Source of the DNA: an uncultured Lentisphaerota bacterium
Lineage (GTDB): Bacteria > Verrucomicrobiota > Kiritimatiellia > CAIQIC01
NCBI GenBank assembly: GCA_903889245.1
Contig: CAISWQ010000049.1
Location: 1-49,223, forward strand
DNA: 49,223 bases
Direction: 5' to 3'
A model generated the notes under the pieces. It was not told the DNA's origin and did no database searches. It saw nothing but the letters and a program-made list of their open reading frames with translations. Each line of letters starts with the position of its first letter. The stretch's first letter is position 1. A program made the translations under genes and the position numbers. This document shows positions 27,826 to 35,521 of the stretch, piece after piece.

Positions 27826-28671
27826 ATGAGTGAGAGTTTCTTCAAAGGCAAAGTGGCGGTCGTCACCGGCGCGGGCGGGACGCTGTGCTCGGCGGTGGCG
27901 GTGGAGCTGGCGCGGCGCGGCGCCTTGGTCGCGCTGCTCGGCCGGACGGCGGCGAAGCTGGAGCCGGTCGCCGCGACCATCCGCGCGGCCGGCGGCGTGG
28001 CGCTGCCCGTCAGCGCGGATGTCACCGACGCCGCGGCGCTGACCGCGGTCAGCCGGGCCATCGCCGCGGAACTCGGCCCGTGCGAGCTGCTCATCAACGG
28101 CGCGGGCGGCAACCAGGCCGACGCCGTCACCACGCTCACCGAGTTCGCGCCCGCCGAGCTGGCAGGCGCGCCGGATACGCGCGGCTTCTTCAACCTCGCG
28201 CCCGACCGCTTCCTCGATGTGATCCGCGCGAACACGATGGGCACGGTGCTTCCCTGCCAGATTTTCGGACGCGGTATGGCGCAGCGCGGCGGCGGCGCGA
28301 TCCTGAACTTCGCCTCGATGAACAGCTACCGCCCGCTCTCCCGCGTGCCCGCCTACGGCATGGCCAAGGCCGGCGTGGTCAGCTTCACGCAATGGCTCGC
28401 CACCTACCTCGCGCCCGCCGGCGTGCGCGTCAACGCCGTCGCGCCCGGCTTCTTCCTCAACGACCGCAGCCGGAAAATCCTGCTGACACCCGAGGGCGGC
28501 CTGACCGCGCGCGGCCAGAACGTGCTGAACCACACGCCGCAGAAACGCTTCGGCGAGGCGCAGGATTTACTCGGCGCCGTCTGCTGGCTGCTCGATGGCG
28601 AGGCCTCCGGCTTTGTCACCGGCATCACCCTCCCCGTGGATGGCGGCTTCCTGGCCTCTTCAGGAGTCTGA
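27826..28671 (+). CDS. SDR-family oxidoreductase, likely D-mannonate oxidoreductase / fructuronate reductase
   Basis: 281 residues, cytoplasmic. Classical SDR with TGAGGTLC (14-21), NGAGGN (91-96), S164, Y177, K181 (YGMAK) and VDGGF near the end. The long insert between NGAGGN and the active-site serine, holding RGFFNL and a late FFLNDRSRKIL...LTPEGG loop, is what the SDR-type mannonate oxidoreductases of Gram-positives and others show, in place of the unrelated long-chain UxuB of E. coli. Position directly after uxaC supports fructuronate to mannonate reduction (EC 1.1.1.57). Function assigned from family feel plus context, not proof. Confidence 0.8.
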   Translation: MSESFFKGKVAVVTGAGGTLCSAVAVELARRGALVALLGRTAAKLEPVAATIRAAGGVALPVSADVTDAAALTAVSRAIAAELGPCELLINGAGGNQADAVTTLTEFAPAELAGAPDTRGFFNLAPDRFLDVIRANTMGTVLPCQIFGRGMAQRGGGAILNFASMNSYRPLSRVPAYGMAKAGVVSFTQWLATYLAPAGVRVNAVAPGFFLNDRSRKILLTPEGGLTARGQNVLNHTPQKRFGEAQDLLGAVCWLLDGEASGFVTGITLPVDGGFLASSGV

Positions 28672-28686
28672 ATATGAAACAACCAG

Positions 28687-28890
28687 TTCCAAGGATTGGA
28701 AACGCGGCGCATGGTTTTTTCCAAGCATTGGAAAAAGGCGGGTGGAGCGTGACCTCCGGGCACGCTTTGAACGCGCCCGGAGGTCGCGTTCCACCTGTTT
28801 CGCTGCGCTTTTTCCCAAGGCTTGGAAAAATTCCGACATTTTTTTCCAAGGCTTGGGAAAACGGCGGTCGATTTTTCCAAGGCTTGGAAA
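28687..28890. repeat. Palindrome array D (5 units, inverted orientation) with an inserted hairpin
   Basis: Cores centred at 28694 (CCAAGGATTGG), 28726 (CCAAGCATTGG), 28820, 28851 and 28882 (all CCAAGGCTTGG); steps 32, 94, 31, 31. The long step (three periods) holds a separate inverted repeat: 28741-28761 pairs with 28775-28795, with only two non-Watson-Crick positions, both G-U in RNA. Reversed, the order ends CCAATGCTTGG, CCAATCCTTGG, like array A. The array starts right after the SDR stop and ends 9 bp before the GTG proposed for the next gene. Confidence 0.93.
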
Positions 28891-28895
28891 CGGCG

Positions 28896-30719
28896 GTGAG
28901 CGTCTGGCTGGTGGCCGCGTTTTTTTCCACGGCGGTGTGCGGCGCAACGGTTTTTGTCAGTCCGCAGGGCGATGATGCGGCGGCGGGGACGGCGGCGGCG
29001 CCGGTGCGTACGCTGCCGCGCGCGCAGGAGCTGGCGCGCGGTCTGGTCCGGGACATGCGCGGCGACGTGGTGGTCAGCCTCGCGCCGGGCGCGTACCGGC
29101 TGACGCGGACGCTGGCGTTCACCGAGGCGGACTCCGGCCGCCACGGCGGCCGCGTCATCTGGCGCAGTGCCGCGGGGCCGGGGCAGGCGCGGCTGCTGGG
29201 CAGCCAGGTGCTGACCGGCTGGCAGCCGCATCGCGACGGCCTCTGGAAAATCGCGCTGCCGCCAAAGACGGTCTGCCACACGCTCTATGAAAACGGCCGG
29301 CGCGTACACAAGGCGCGGTTCCCCAACTACGAATGTGAGGCTGATTTTCCGACGGCGCTCGGCCGCTATCTGGTCTCGGTAAGTGGCACATCGAAACGCA
29401 CCGACACAAAGTTGGAGCGGCCCAAGGGTCCGAGCTGGCTTGCGTTCCGGCCGGAGGAGGCACCGCCGGTGACCACGGTGACGAAGATGAAGATCCAGCT
29501 TTATCCCGGCGGCAAATGCGACTGGTCGCGGGAGATTCATCCCATCGCCGCGGTGGAGGTCCAGAGCAACCGGCTGGTGCTGGCCGATACGCCGGTGTTC
29601 GGCATCGGCGCGGGCGCGCGGTACTTTCTGGAGGACGAGCTTGGTTTCCTGGATGCGCCCGGCGAATTTTTTCTGGATGAGCCGGCGCACACGCTCTACT
29701 ACAAACCGGTGGGGCAGGGGCATCCCGACCAACTGGGCATCGCCTATCCGTGCATCAGCCGCATGATCCAGATGCAGGGCCGGTCGCGCACGCAATGCGT
29801 GGAGAACATCGTGCTGGACGGGCTCGCGCTGGAGGAGACGGACGATGCGCCGCCGCGCCCGATCTGGGCCTATGAGGGGCTGCACGATGGCGCGCTGGTC
29901 TGGCTGCATAACGCGGCGCGCGTCGAGGTCCGCAATTGTCACCTCAAGAACGGCGGCCGCAGCGGCGTCATGCTGATCGGCCACAACGTGGGCCATCTCG
30001 TCAGCGGTTGCTGGATCGAGCACATGGGGCTCAACGGGGTCAGCCTGTGCAACAAGTTCTCGACGCCCGACAAGCAGGGGCCCACGCTTGATCGCTGCGA
30101 GAGCAACCGCGTCCACAACACGCGCATCTCCCACGTGGGCGAACTGCACACCTACGCCGAGTGCGTGACGGTGTTCAACGTCAGCCACAACGAGGTGGAC
30201 CACTGCCAGCTCGACAACTCGGTGCGCTACGCGATCACGCTGCGCGGCAACACGGGGGCGCAATATGGCCCGCCGGTCTGGACGCCGCATCCGCCGACGC
30301 GGGGAAATTATTTCCACCACATCCGCGTGGAGCGGTGCGGGCAGGATGGCGGCGACATGGGCGCGCTGCATTGCGCGAACCTGAACAATCCCGGCGGCGG
30401 CAGCACCAACACCTTCGAGCAGATCACCGTGGCCGATACCCGCGCGGTGGCCTCGGTGAAGGACTGGCCGCCGGACGGCATCTTCCTCGACTGGCCGCGG
30501 ATGTCCATGGACCAGACCTTCCGCCACGTGCAGATTGTCCGCGCGCAAGGGACGCCCGTGCGCAGCAACAAGCCGGAGAACCTGGCGTCGGCCCGCCTCG
30601 AAAACGTGAGCTGGCAGCCCGGCTTCCGCGCGGACCTGATGGACTACGCAAACATCGGCCTGACGAAGGAATTTCCCGCCGAGTTCGGCGGGCGCCCGGC
30701 GTCGCGCGGTGCGCCGTGA
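28896..30719 (+). CDS. Secreted right-handed beta-helix protein, GH141-like
   Basis: 607 residues from GTG 28896, chosen because it begins a good signal peptide (SVWLVAAFFSTAVCGA) right before the mature FVSPQGDD. An in-frame ATG at 28674 would add 74 residues translated from the palindrome array (FFQALEK, FFPRLGK, FFSKAWE, FFQGLE), which I think unlikely. The start of the mature protein, APVRTLPRAQELARG and LYENGRRVHKARFPN resemble GH141 and allied beta-helix hydrolases (alpha-L-fucosidase or xylanase activities known). Helix coils follow to the end. First gene of a five-gene operon. Confidence 0.75.
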   Translation: MSVWLVAAFFSTAVCGATVFVSPQGDDAAAGTAAAPVRTLPRAQELARGLVRDMRGDVVVSLAPGAYRLTRTLAFTEADSGRHGGRVIWRSAAGPGQARLLGSQVLTGWQPHRDGLWKIALPPKTVCHTLYENGRRVHKARFPNYECEADFPTALGRYLVSVSGTSKRTDTKLERPKGPSWLAFRPEEAPPVTTVTKMKIQLYPGGKCDWSREIHPIAAVEVQSNRLVLADTPVFGIGAGARYFLEDELGFLDAPGEFFLDEPAHTLYYKPVGQGHPDQLGIAYPCISRMIQMQGRSRTQCVENIVLDGLALEETDDAPPRPIWAYEGLHDGALVWLHNAARVEVRNCHLKNGGRSGVMLIGHNVGHLVSGCWIEHMGLNGVSLCNKFSTPDKQGPTLDRCESNRVHNTRISHVGELHTYAECVTVFNVSHNEVDHCQLDNSVRYAITLRGNTGAQYGPPVWTPHPPTRGNYFHHIRVERCGQDGGDMGALHCANLNNPGGGSTNTFEQITVADTRAVASVKDWPPDGIFLDWPRMSMDQTFRHVQIVRAQGTPVRSNKPENLASARLENVSWQPGFRADLMDYANIGLTKEFPAEFGGRPASRGAP

Positions 30720-30748
30720 CACGAAACGATGCAACCGGCACGTGACTG

Positions 30749-32140
30749 ATGATGAAAAATTATTCCCTCAACCGGCGCAGTTTCATGAAGGTGAGTCTGG
30801 CCGCGGCCGGCGGTGCGTTGAGTGGTCGGCCAGCCCGTGGCGCTGACGCTGTGGCCGCGGCTGTCGAGCAGGCCCATGCCGAGCTCTGGCGGCGTTTCAT
30901 CAACCAGCACGGCCAGTTCCTCGATTACACCGCCCTGGATGGGCAGGTGTTGTTGCCCACGCCGGAGGAGTGTCAGGCGGACCAGCCGAATACGCTCGGC
31001 TGGTGGTCGCCGATCGAGAACGGCGCGTTCTTCGGCGGGCTTTATCTCGATGCGCTCTGCAAGCGCTGGCGGGCCGCGCCGGGCTCTGCGGCGGCGGCGG
31101 AGGCGCGCAAGGTGGCCGGCGGATTGCTCAAGCTGGCGGAGGTCGGCGAGACGCCGGGCTTTGTCGCGCGTGGGCTGGCGACGGATGGACGCAGCCATTG
31201 GGTCGCCAGTTCCAGCGACCAGACGTTCCCGTGGTTCTACGGGCTCTGGCGCTATGCCACGAGCGGTCTGCCGGAGGCCGCCGAGCGGCAGCAGGTGGCG
31301 GCCACGCTCGAACGGGTGGCGCTCGGTCTGGAGGCGAACGGCTGGAAGATGCCGTGCGACCGGAAGGGCTTCGGCCACTTCGGCGACTGGGCCGGCGGCT
31401 TTGCCGGCACGCGCGGGACGCTGGCGGGCGCAGAGCCGCAATTCGATGCTGCCGTGCGGCTGCTGTTTGTCCTGCGCGCACTGCATCAGCTCACGGGCCA
31501 GCCGCGCTGGCTGGCGGCCTACCGCGCGAAGCTGGCCGAGGCCCCGCGCGGTTCGACCAAAACCCGCCTCCAGGTTTGCGCCGGTGGCGTGAGCTATGTC
31601 GCGCCCGGCGAGCCGCCGCGCTACCCCGAAAGCCCGCCCATCTGGACCTCCGCCAGCTCGCAGGGCGGCCTGAAGGCGCTGGCGGAGATGGAGAGCGAGG
31701 CGTCCGTACGCGAGCAGTTCCAGCTTGGCTTGGCGGCGAACGCGGCCAGCGCCGCGCGGTTCGTCGTGAACCACAAACGCTATGACAATGCGAATACGGC
31801 GGCCTTCGACATCAACTGGCGCGAGCTCAAGACCGCCTGGAAACCGCAGGCGGAGATTGGCGAGGCCGTCAAACTGGCCACGCTGCAATACCGGGCTTGG
31901 AACAAGCAGTCGCCGCGGCGGTTGCTGGAGGCCGACCAGATGCGCGACCCGCTGTTCGCCGCGTGGATCGTGACGCTGGCGGATCACGTCCCGATCAGCG
32001 CCGCCAGCCGCGCCGACATCCAGGCGGCGCTGACGCATTTCCGCTATGAGCGCTTGCACACCGCGTTGTTCTTCATGGCCGAGTGCGTGTTTGAACAACT
32101 GCGCGCCACGCAAAAGGTTTTCGGAAGGGAAGCAACATGA
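30749..32140 (+). CDS. Uncharacterised Tat-exported protein, paralogue of the protein at 18569
   Basis: 463 residues from ATG 30749 (or 30752), with a twin-arginine leader NRRSFMKVSLAAAGGAL. Family unknown to me. Conserved with the 18569 product: AVEQAHAELW, LPTPEEC, LGWWSPIENG, RGLATDGRSH, DQTFPWFYGL, ATSGLPEAAER and FFMAECVFEQL. The two differ in export route (Tat here, Sec there) and in the middle third. Repeated helical segments with W/D/E-rich loops suggest an alpha/alpha toroid, a common scaffold for unsaturated uronyl hydrolases and lyases. It overlaps the GH99-like gene by 4 bp, so it probably acts in the same degradation step. Confidence 0.8.
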   Translation: MMKNYSLNRRSFMKVSLAAAGGALSGRPARGADAVAAAVEQAHAELWRRFINQHGQFLDYTALDGQVLLPTPEECQADQPNTLGWWSPIENGAFFGGLYLDALCKRWRAAPGSAAAAEARKVAGGLLKLAEVGETPGFVARGLATDGRSHWVASSSDQTFPWFYGLWRYATSGLPEAAERQQVAATLERVALGLEANGWKMPCDRKGFGHFGDWAGGFAGTRGTLAGAEPQFDAAVRLLFVLRALHQLTGQPRWLAAYRAKLAEAPRGSTKTRLQVCAGGVSYVAPGEPPRYPESPPIWTSASSQGGLKALAEMESEASVREQFQLGLAANAASAARFVVNHKRYDNANTAAFDINWRELKTAWKPQAEIGEAVKLATLQYRAWNKQSPRRLLEADQMRDPLFAAWIVTLADHVPISAASRADIQAALTHFRYERLHTALFFMAECVFEQLRATQKVFGREAT

Positions 32141-33264
32141 GCACACGACAAACGATCAACAACCTGCTGGTGATGGCGGGCGTACTGCTGCTGGCTGGTG
32201 GCGGAGGGACTGCGGCGGCGCAAGAAGCCAGGCCATGCGTGAAGCTCGGCGCATACTACTTCGCCGGCTGGGCGGGCAAGAGCGCGTTCGACGATGGCAT
32301 GCCGGAGAACGCGTGGGCCAAGGGCATGCCGACCCATTACACCAAGAAACTCGCCACCGAGTTCGCGGGCCGCAGGCCGCTCTGGGGCTGGCGTGACGAC
32401 ACGCGCGAGTTGATGGAACGGCAGATTGACCTCGCGGCGGATCACGGCGTCGCCTACTTCTCGTTCTGCTGGTACTGGCACGACAACAAGGGGCCGCTCA
32501 ACCTCACCGCCGTTGACGCGGACCCGAAGCACGTGCCGATGCAGCTCTTCATGCAGGCGCGGAACAACCAGCGGATGGAATTCTGCCTGCTGGTGGCGAA
32601 CCACGGCGGCTATGAAATCACCGGGCTCGCGGCGTGGAAACAGGCGGCCGATTATTGGATCGGACTGTTCAAGCATCCGCGTTATCTGCGCATCGATGGC
32701 AAACCGCTGCTGACGATTTTCTCGCCGCGTGGCGCGAACAAGGAAGGCCTCGCCTATTTGCAGGAAGCCGCGCGCAAGGCGGGCTTCCCCGGCGTCGCGG
32801 TCGCCTGCTGCGGCAGCGGCACGCCGGCCGAGGGCTACGCCCTCAAGACGCACTACAACGTGACGCCACCGGGGACCTGGGGCAGCAAGCAGTCGGTGGG
32901 TTATCCCTACCAGAAATTGGTCGAGGCCAACCTCAAGGCGTGGCAGGGCACGGCCGAGCAGCCGTATATTCCGGTGGTCACGCAGGGCTGGGACCGCCGC
33001 CCGTGGGAAGGACTCGGCGGGCTGGGCCCGAAAGGCTCGACGGTCTCGTGGTATTACGAGAAGGGCACGCCTGAGGCGTTTGGCGGGATGCTGACGAAGA
33101 TGGTCCAGTGGATGGACGCACATCCGGCGCAGGTGACCAAGGACCGGCTGGCGCTCATCTACGCGTGGAACGAAATCGGCGAGGGCGGCTGGCTCGTGCC
33201 GTGCAAGGAGGATCCTGACGGGGCCTACCTGAAGGCGATCCGCCGCGTCGTGTTCGGAAAGTGA
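32137..33264 (+). CDS. GH99-like / WbsX-domain protein, secreted
   Basis: 375 residues; ATG 32137 overlaps the upstream stop and follows GGAAGGGAAG. Sec signal (LLVMAGVLLLAGGGGTAAAQ), then a single TIM-barrel-like domain with the WbsX/GH99-like marks: LGAYYFAGW, WRDDTRELMERQIDLAADHG, YFSFCWYWHDNKG, YLRIDGKPLLTIFSP, and a C-terminal LIYAWNEIGEGGWLVPC carrying an acidic pair. GH99 proper is endo-alpha-mannosidase/mannanase; WbsX proteins are mostly uncharacterised. A glycosidase role in this operon is likely; specificity is open. Confidence 0.8.
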   Translation: MSTRQTINNLLVMAGVLLLAGGGGTAAAQEARPCVKLGAYYFAGWAGKSAFDDGMPENAWAKGMPTHYTKKLATEFAGRRPLWGWRDDTRELMERQIDLAADHGVAYFSFCWYWHDNKGPLNLTAVDADPKHVPMQLFMQARNNQRMEFCLLVANHGGYEITGLAAWKQAADYWIGLFKHPRYLRIDGKPLLTIFSPRGANKEGLAYLQEAARKAGFPGVAVACCGSGTPAEGYALKTHYNVTPPGTWGSKQSVGYPYQKLVEANLKAWQGTAEQPYIPVVTQGWDRRPWEGLGGLGPKGSTVSWYYEKGTPEAFGGMLTKMVQWMDAHPAQVTKDRLALIYAWNEIGEGGWLVPCKEDPDGAYLKAIRRVVFGK

Positions 33265-33271
33265 GCTTGCC

Positions 33272-35521
33272 ATGAAGAAACTCATCATGAGGTTGGTGGC
33301 GGTCACTTGCGCTGCCGCGTACGCCGCGGACGTGGTGACGCTGGAGAACCGCGTACTGCGGTTGGAGATCGGCAACAAGCCGGCAGCTTACATCGCGCGG
33401 TTGACCCACAAGGCGAGTGGCGTGGCGGTGATCGCCGCGCCGGCGCATAAAAACCTTTTCTCCCTCACGCTGGCGAAGGCCGATGGCAACACCGTGACGC
33501 TGGAGAGCAGCCAGGCGGGTGAGTCGGTGGTGCGTCAGGACAGTGACAAGCTCACGCTGGAGTTCGGAAAATTCCCGGGCGCCGAGGTGAAGGCTGTGGC
33601 CACCGTGACCTGCGCCGCGGATGGGACGCAGTCGTTCTGGTCGCTGCGCGTGGAGAACAAGACTGGGCTGCCACTCAAGGTCGTCCGCTTCCCGCAATTC
33701 CTCGCCGTGCCGGCGCTGGGCGAGGCCGGGGACGACGTGCTGGTGCTGCCCGCCTATGCCGGGACGCTGATCGAGAACCCGGCGGCGAACTGGAAGAACG
33801 GGCAGAGCATGACGTTGAAATATCCCGGCGATCTCTCGGCGCAATTTCTCGCCTACCAGGATCGGACAGCGGGCGTCTATCTGGCGGGCTCCGACACGCT
33901 GGCCCACCCGATGTCGCTGACGGTCTTCAAGCAGCCGGATGGTTACCGCTGCTGGCATGAGTTCATCGTCGTTGATCGGGCCGCGATCTGGCAGAGCCCG
34001 TATCCGGTTGTGCTGGGCGTGACGCAGGGCCGTTGGTGCGACACGGCCGATCAGTATAAGCGCTGGGCCGAGCGGCAAAGCTGGTGCGCCAAAAAACTGG
34101 TCGAACGAGCGGACATCCCCGCGTGGTGGAAGGCCGGCCCCGCGGTGCATGTCGCTTGCGTCCGCACCTATGACGGCAGCCGCACCTGCAATGGTTCCTA
34201 TTATCCGAAGCTGCGCGAACACCAGCGCACCTTCCGCGACAAGATCGCAGGCCCGGTGGTCGCAATGCTCGCCGGCTGGGAGAATCACCGGCGCTGGACC
34301 GGCGGCGATTACTTCCCTGTCTTCGATGCGGAGCACGCGCAGCCGGTGATCGCCGGCTTGAAGCAGGACGGCATCCGGCCCTTTTTCTTCCTTTCGGGTC
34401 TCTACTACACCTTCCGCAACGAGGGCCGCGATGGCGGCGAAATCCCTGCCGCGCAAAAGCACAAGGCCAGCTACGTCATTGACCCAAAGACCGGCCAACC
34501 GAAGGAATATGTCCTGAACGAATCCAATCCGCAGGGCGACTGGAAGCGCCACTCCTACGCCTTCTGCGTCGGCGCGCCGGAGACGGAGAAGTTTTTCTGC
34601 GCGGTGCTTGATCAGGCGCACGCGCTCGGCGTGGACGTGCTGCAAATGGACCAGACCACCGGCGGCGCGGGCGACGCCTGCTCCTCGGCGGCGCATGGTC
34701 ACGTGTCCGGGGTGGGGCTCTATCAGAGCCACGCGTTTTGGAAGTTGCTCGACGCGCTGCGTGCGCATGGCAAGCAACGCGTGCCGGACTTCGTCCTGTT
34801 CCACGAGGAGCCGCACGAGCAGTTGATTCCGCACCTCGATGGCTTCCATGTGCGCGAATACTATGAGAAGCGCTGGTATCGCGGCGCGCCGGGTGCGGTG
34901 GGCCTCCCGCTGTTCGACTACCTCTATCACGAGTATGCGCCCGGCTATGGCGGTGACAGCGCCGGCTTGAGCAAGGACAACAACCGCTGGCACGTCCGCT
35001 GTCACGCACTGAACTTCCTCACCGGCCGCACGCCGGGCGCGTCGGTGTGGTCGGCGCAGCAGAGCATGTTCGAGGCGCACGCCGACCAGCTCGCCATGCT
35101 GCGCAATCACAGCCGGCTGCTCCAGACGCGCGCCAAGGATTGCCTGATGCTGGGCCAGATGCTGCATCCGTTTGAGTTGGAGACGCCCCTGCTGACCACC
35201 ACCGTCCCCGCGCAGCGCGGCGGCAAGTGGGTACGCGAGCAAATCCAGACGCCGGCCATCCTCACCAGCTCGTGGCAGGCGCCTGATGGCCGGATCGGCC
35301 ATCTGTTCATCAATTTTGCCGAGACCCGCCAGCCGTTGAAGGTGCGCCTCGATACGCGCAACGCGCCCGCCTTCAAAACCTGCACCGCCGAAATCCATCG
35401 CTCGACCACCAGCGCCGGTTTCCAGCCGCTGTGGTCCGGCGTCACGCTGCCGAAGGAATTTGCGACCGAGCTTGAACCGACGGCAGCGATCTTCATCGAA
35501 CTGCGCGAGGACAAACCATGA
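33272..35521 (+). CDS. DUF6259-type TIM-barrel protein, secreted
   Basis: 749 residues, Sec signal ending near CAAAYAAD. Residues ~19-270 form a beta-sandwich (VVTLENRVLRLEIGNKPA), followed by a TIM barrel with IPAWWKAGPAVHVACVRTY, AGWENHRRW, FFFLSGLYYT, GVDVLQMDQTTGG (D460) and LFHEEPHE (E512, E513), then a C-terminal beta domain. The architecture matches DUF6259-like proteins related to alpha-galactosidase/GH101-type barrels. The Asp and Glu pair are candidate catalytic acids. No activity known to me. Overlaps the GH13 gene by 4 bp, so the two are probably made together. Confidence 0.72.
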   Translation: MKKLIMRLVAVTCAAAYAADVVTLENRVLRLEIGNKPAAYIARLTHKASGVAVIAAPAHKNLFSLTLAKADGNTVTLESSQAGESVVRQDSDKLTLEFGKFPGAEVKAVATVTCAADGTQSFWSLRVENKTGLPLKVVRFPQFLAVPALGEAGDDVLVLPAYAGTLIENPAANWKNGQSMTLKYPGDLSAQFLAYQDRTAGVYLAGSDTLAHPMSLTVFKQPDGYRCWHEFIVVDRAAIWQSPYPVVLGVTQGRWCDTADQYKRWAERQSWCAKKLVERADIPAWWKAGPAVHVACVRTYDGSRTCNGSYYPKLREHQRTFRDKIAGPVVAMLAGWENHRRWTGGDYFPVFDAEHAQPVIAGLKQDGIRPFFFLSGLYYTFRNEGRDGGEIPAAQKHKASYVIDPKTGQPKEYVLNESNPQGDWKRHSYAFCVGAPETEKFFCAVLDQAHALGVDVLQMDQTTGGAGDACSSAAHGHVSGVGLYQSHAFWKLLDALRAHGKQRVPDFVLFHEEPHEQLIPHLDGFHVREYYEKRWYRGAPGAVGLPLFDYLYHEYAPGYGGDSAGLSKDNNRWHVRCHALNFLTGRTPGASVWSAQQSMFEAHADQLAMLRNHSRLLQTRAKDCLMLGQMLHPFELETPLLTTTVPAQRGGKWVREQIQTPAILTSSWQAPDGRIGHLFINFAETRQPLKVRLDTRNAPAFKTCTAEIHRSTTSAGFQPLWSGVTLPKEFATELEPTAAIFIELREDKP

